Of a stretch of 7,173 nt of DNA, positions 6,241 to 7,173 are shown piece by piece (positions within the stretch are counted from its first letter, which is position 1; every line of letters begins with the position of its first letter). A program made the translations under genes and the position numbers. The notes under the pieces are model-generated. The model searched no databases, was not told where the DNA came from, and saw only the letters and a program-made list of their open reading frames with translations. The DNA comes from an uncultured Sphingobacteriales bacterium (GTDB taxonomy: Bacteria; Bacteroidota; Bacteroidia; Chitinophagales; Chitinophagaceae). The stretch spans positions 1 through 7,173 of the forward strand of contig CALKHN010000009.1 in NCBI GenBank assembly GCA_937991535.1, given 5' to 3'.

Positions 6241-7173
6241 ATGACCAAACAAATATTAAGCATTCTCATTTTGACAAGCTTCACTGCAGGTGCACAGCAA
6301 AAGCCAGCCAGTCATTTTGTTTTAAACGGCACATTGAAAGGAGAAAATACGGGTATGATGTATCTCTATTATTCTAACATGACTAATGCCAGAGTAAAAG
6401 ACAGTGCTGTAATAAGCAACGGAAAATTTTCCTTCAGGGGAAAAATTAATGAACCCACAATGGCTAATCTCGCATTGAAAGAAGAAACAAGGAATCAAAA
6501 TAATTCCACAAGCTTTTTTATAGAGCCCACTGTAATGACCATTACATTGCCACTTAATAAATTCAGCAGTGCAAAGTTTACAGGTTCCGAGGCACAAAAA
6601 GAATTCTCTGTCGTGCAAACAAAAAAACAAAAGATGCAGAACCGCTGGCAAGTAGTAATGGATACACTTTCTGCGGTAAATAAAAGAAGCAATGTGGAGT
6701 TCCAGAAATTAAAAGATTGGGTGTTGACACCTTACGAAGCAGAAGCAAATGAAATTGATTATGCTTTTTTTGCTGAGCATCCTCAATCGCCGGTCACCGC
6801 ATACATGCTTCGCTTCCACGTAAACAACCTTCCCTTAGATTCTCTACAGATGTTTTATGATAAATTAGGCAAGAAGGTGCAACAAACGAATGATGGGAAA
6901 AATTTGGCAAATGAGATTCAAAATTTGCGTGGCGGATCTCCAGGGAGTATTGCAAAGGATTTCACCACCACGGATATCAATGGCAATAAACTGAGCCTGT
7001 CAGACTTTAAAGGTAAATATGTACTTCTCGATTTTTGGGCAAGCTGGTGCGTTCCATGCCGGGCAGGGAATCCGCATCTGAAAGAACTGTATGCAAAATA
7101 CAAGGAAAAAGGAATTGAATTCATTGGCGTTTCAGATGATGATTCCAAACCGGAAGCATGGCATAAGGCAGTG
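6241..7173 (+). CDS. DUF4369-TlpA-type periplasmic thioredoxin-fold protein, active site CVPC (3' end outside window)
   Basis: An open frame of 311 codons runs from ATG 6241 off the right edge without a stop, so the gene is partial. The start lies 26 nt after the preceding stop in the context ATTACAATG, and the N-terminus (ILSILILTSFTAGAQQ) is a type I signal peptide with likely cleavage Ala18/Gln19. Residues about 25-118 are a DUF4369 domain (FVLNGTLKGENTGMMYLYY, VKDSAVISNGKFSFRG). The linker carries HPQSPVTAYML (180-190), and residues about 232 onward are the thioredoxin domain: GSIAKDFTTTDINGNKLSL, DFWASWCVPCRAGNP with Cys270 and Cys273, and IEFIGVSDDD. The dipeptide Val-Pro matches that of Bradyrhizobium TlpA. 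The thioredoxin domain resembles the CGPC protein just upstream more than the CHPC one. About 50-60 residues, including the cis-proline loop, should lie beyond the window. The tight gap implies co-transcription with the upstream gene. Confidence 0.9.
   Translation, partial: MTKQILSILILTSFTAGAQQKPASHFVLNGTLKGENTGMMYLYYSNMTNARVKDSAVISNGKFSFRGKINEPTMANLALKEETRNQNNSTSFFIEPTVMTITLPLNKFSSAKFTGSEAQKEFSVVQTKKQKMQNRWQVVMDTLSAVNKRSNVEFQKLKDWVLTPYEAEANEIDYAFFAEHPQSPVTAYMLRFHVNNLPLDSLQMFYDKLGKKVQQTNDGKNLANEIQNLRGGSPGSIAKDFTTTDINGNKLSLSDFKGKYVLLDFWASWCVPCRAGNPHLKELYAKYKEKGIEFIGVSDDDSKPEAWHKAV

Noticed and set aside
6322..6692. Open frames on the minus strand (6322-6651 and 6495-6692).
   Set aside because: They lie wholly inside the third DUF4369-TlpA gene, their translations are rich in Cys, Phe and His with no recognisable domain, and they overlap each other. 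They are shadows of the + strand gene.
4691..7043. A 14-nt identical block (GATTTTTGGGCAAG) at 4691, 5891 and 7030, the first two exactly 1200 nt apart.
   Set aside because: It encodes the conserved DFWAS stretch before the active-site cysteine in three paralogues. The flanking sequence diverges, so it reflects protein conservation rather than a mobile or regulatory repeat.

Overview
The window is AT-rich bacterial DNA carrying the C-terminal part of a SusC/RagA-type TonB-linked outer-membrane protein, a full SusD/RagB-type lipoprotein, and three tandem thioredoxin-fold proteins of the DUF4369-TlpA kind. All are on the + strand. SusC/SusD pairs are essentially restricted to Bacteroidota. The Lys-Lys after the SusD lipidation cysteine, the signal peptide of the second thioredoxin-like protein ending in Phe-Ala-Gln, A-rich start regions and the lack of clear Shine-Dalgarno sequences all fit that phylum, probably a Chitinophagia or Sphingobacteriia member. 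I cannot place it more finely from sequence alone.

Layout: 3-2249, SusC-like barrel, with the N-terminal plug and signal sequence lost off the left edge; 25-nt gap; 2275-3708, SusD-like lipoprotein; a 124-nt gap (3709-3832) holding an AT-only inverted repeat and what looks like the decayed signal peptide of a lost gene; 3833-5026, DUF4369-TlpA lipoprotein with a CHPC active site; 96-nt gap; 5123-6214, DUF4369-TlpA secreted protein with CGPC; 26-nt gap; 6241 to the right edge, a third DUF4369-TlpA protein with CVPC, cut before its C-terminus. No RNA gene, CRISPR array, insertion sequence or convincing promoter was seen. No stretch longer than 300 bases lacks a gene.

How the genes may work together: the SusC/SusD pair forms a lidded, TonB-driven importer at the outer membrane. 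The three thioredoxin-fold proteins are predicted to act in the periplasm or at its membranes as thiol-disulfide oxidoreductases. Same-strand order and mostly short gaps suggest one transcription unit. No glycosidase, peptidase, sigma factor or anti-sigma factor is in the window, so the imported substrate cannot be named. The points most worth a second look are the threefold oxidoreductase array with diverged active-site dipeptides and different predicted anchoring, and the apparent remnant of a further secreted protein just before it.
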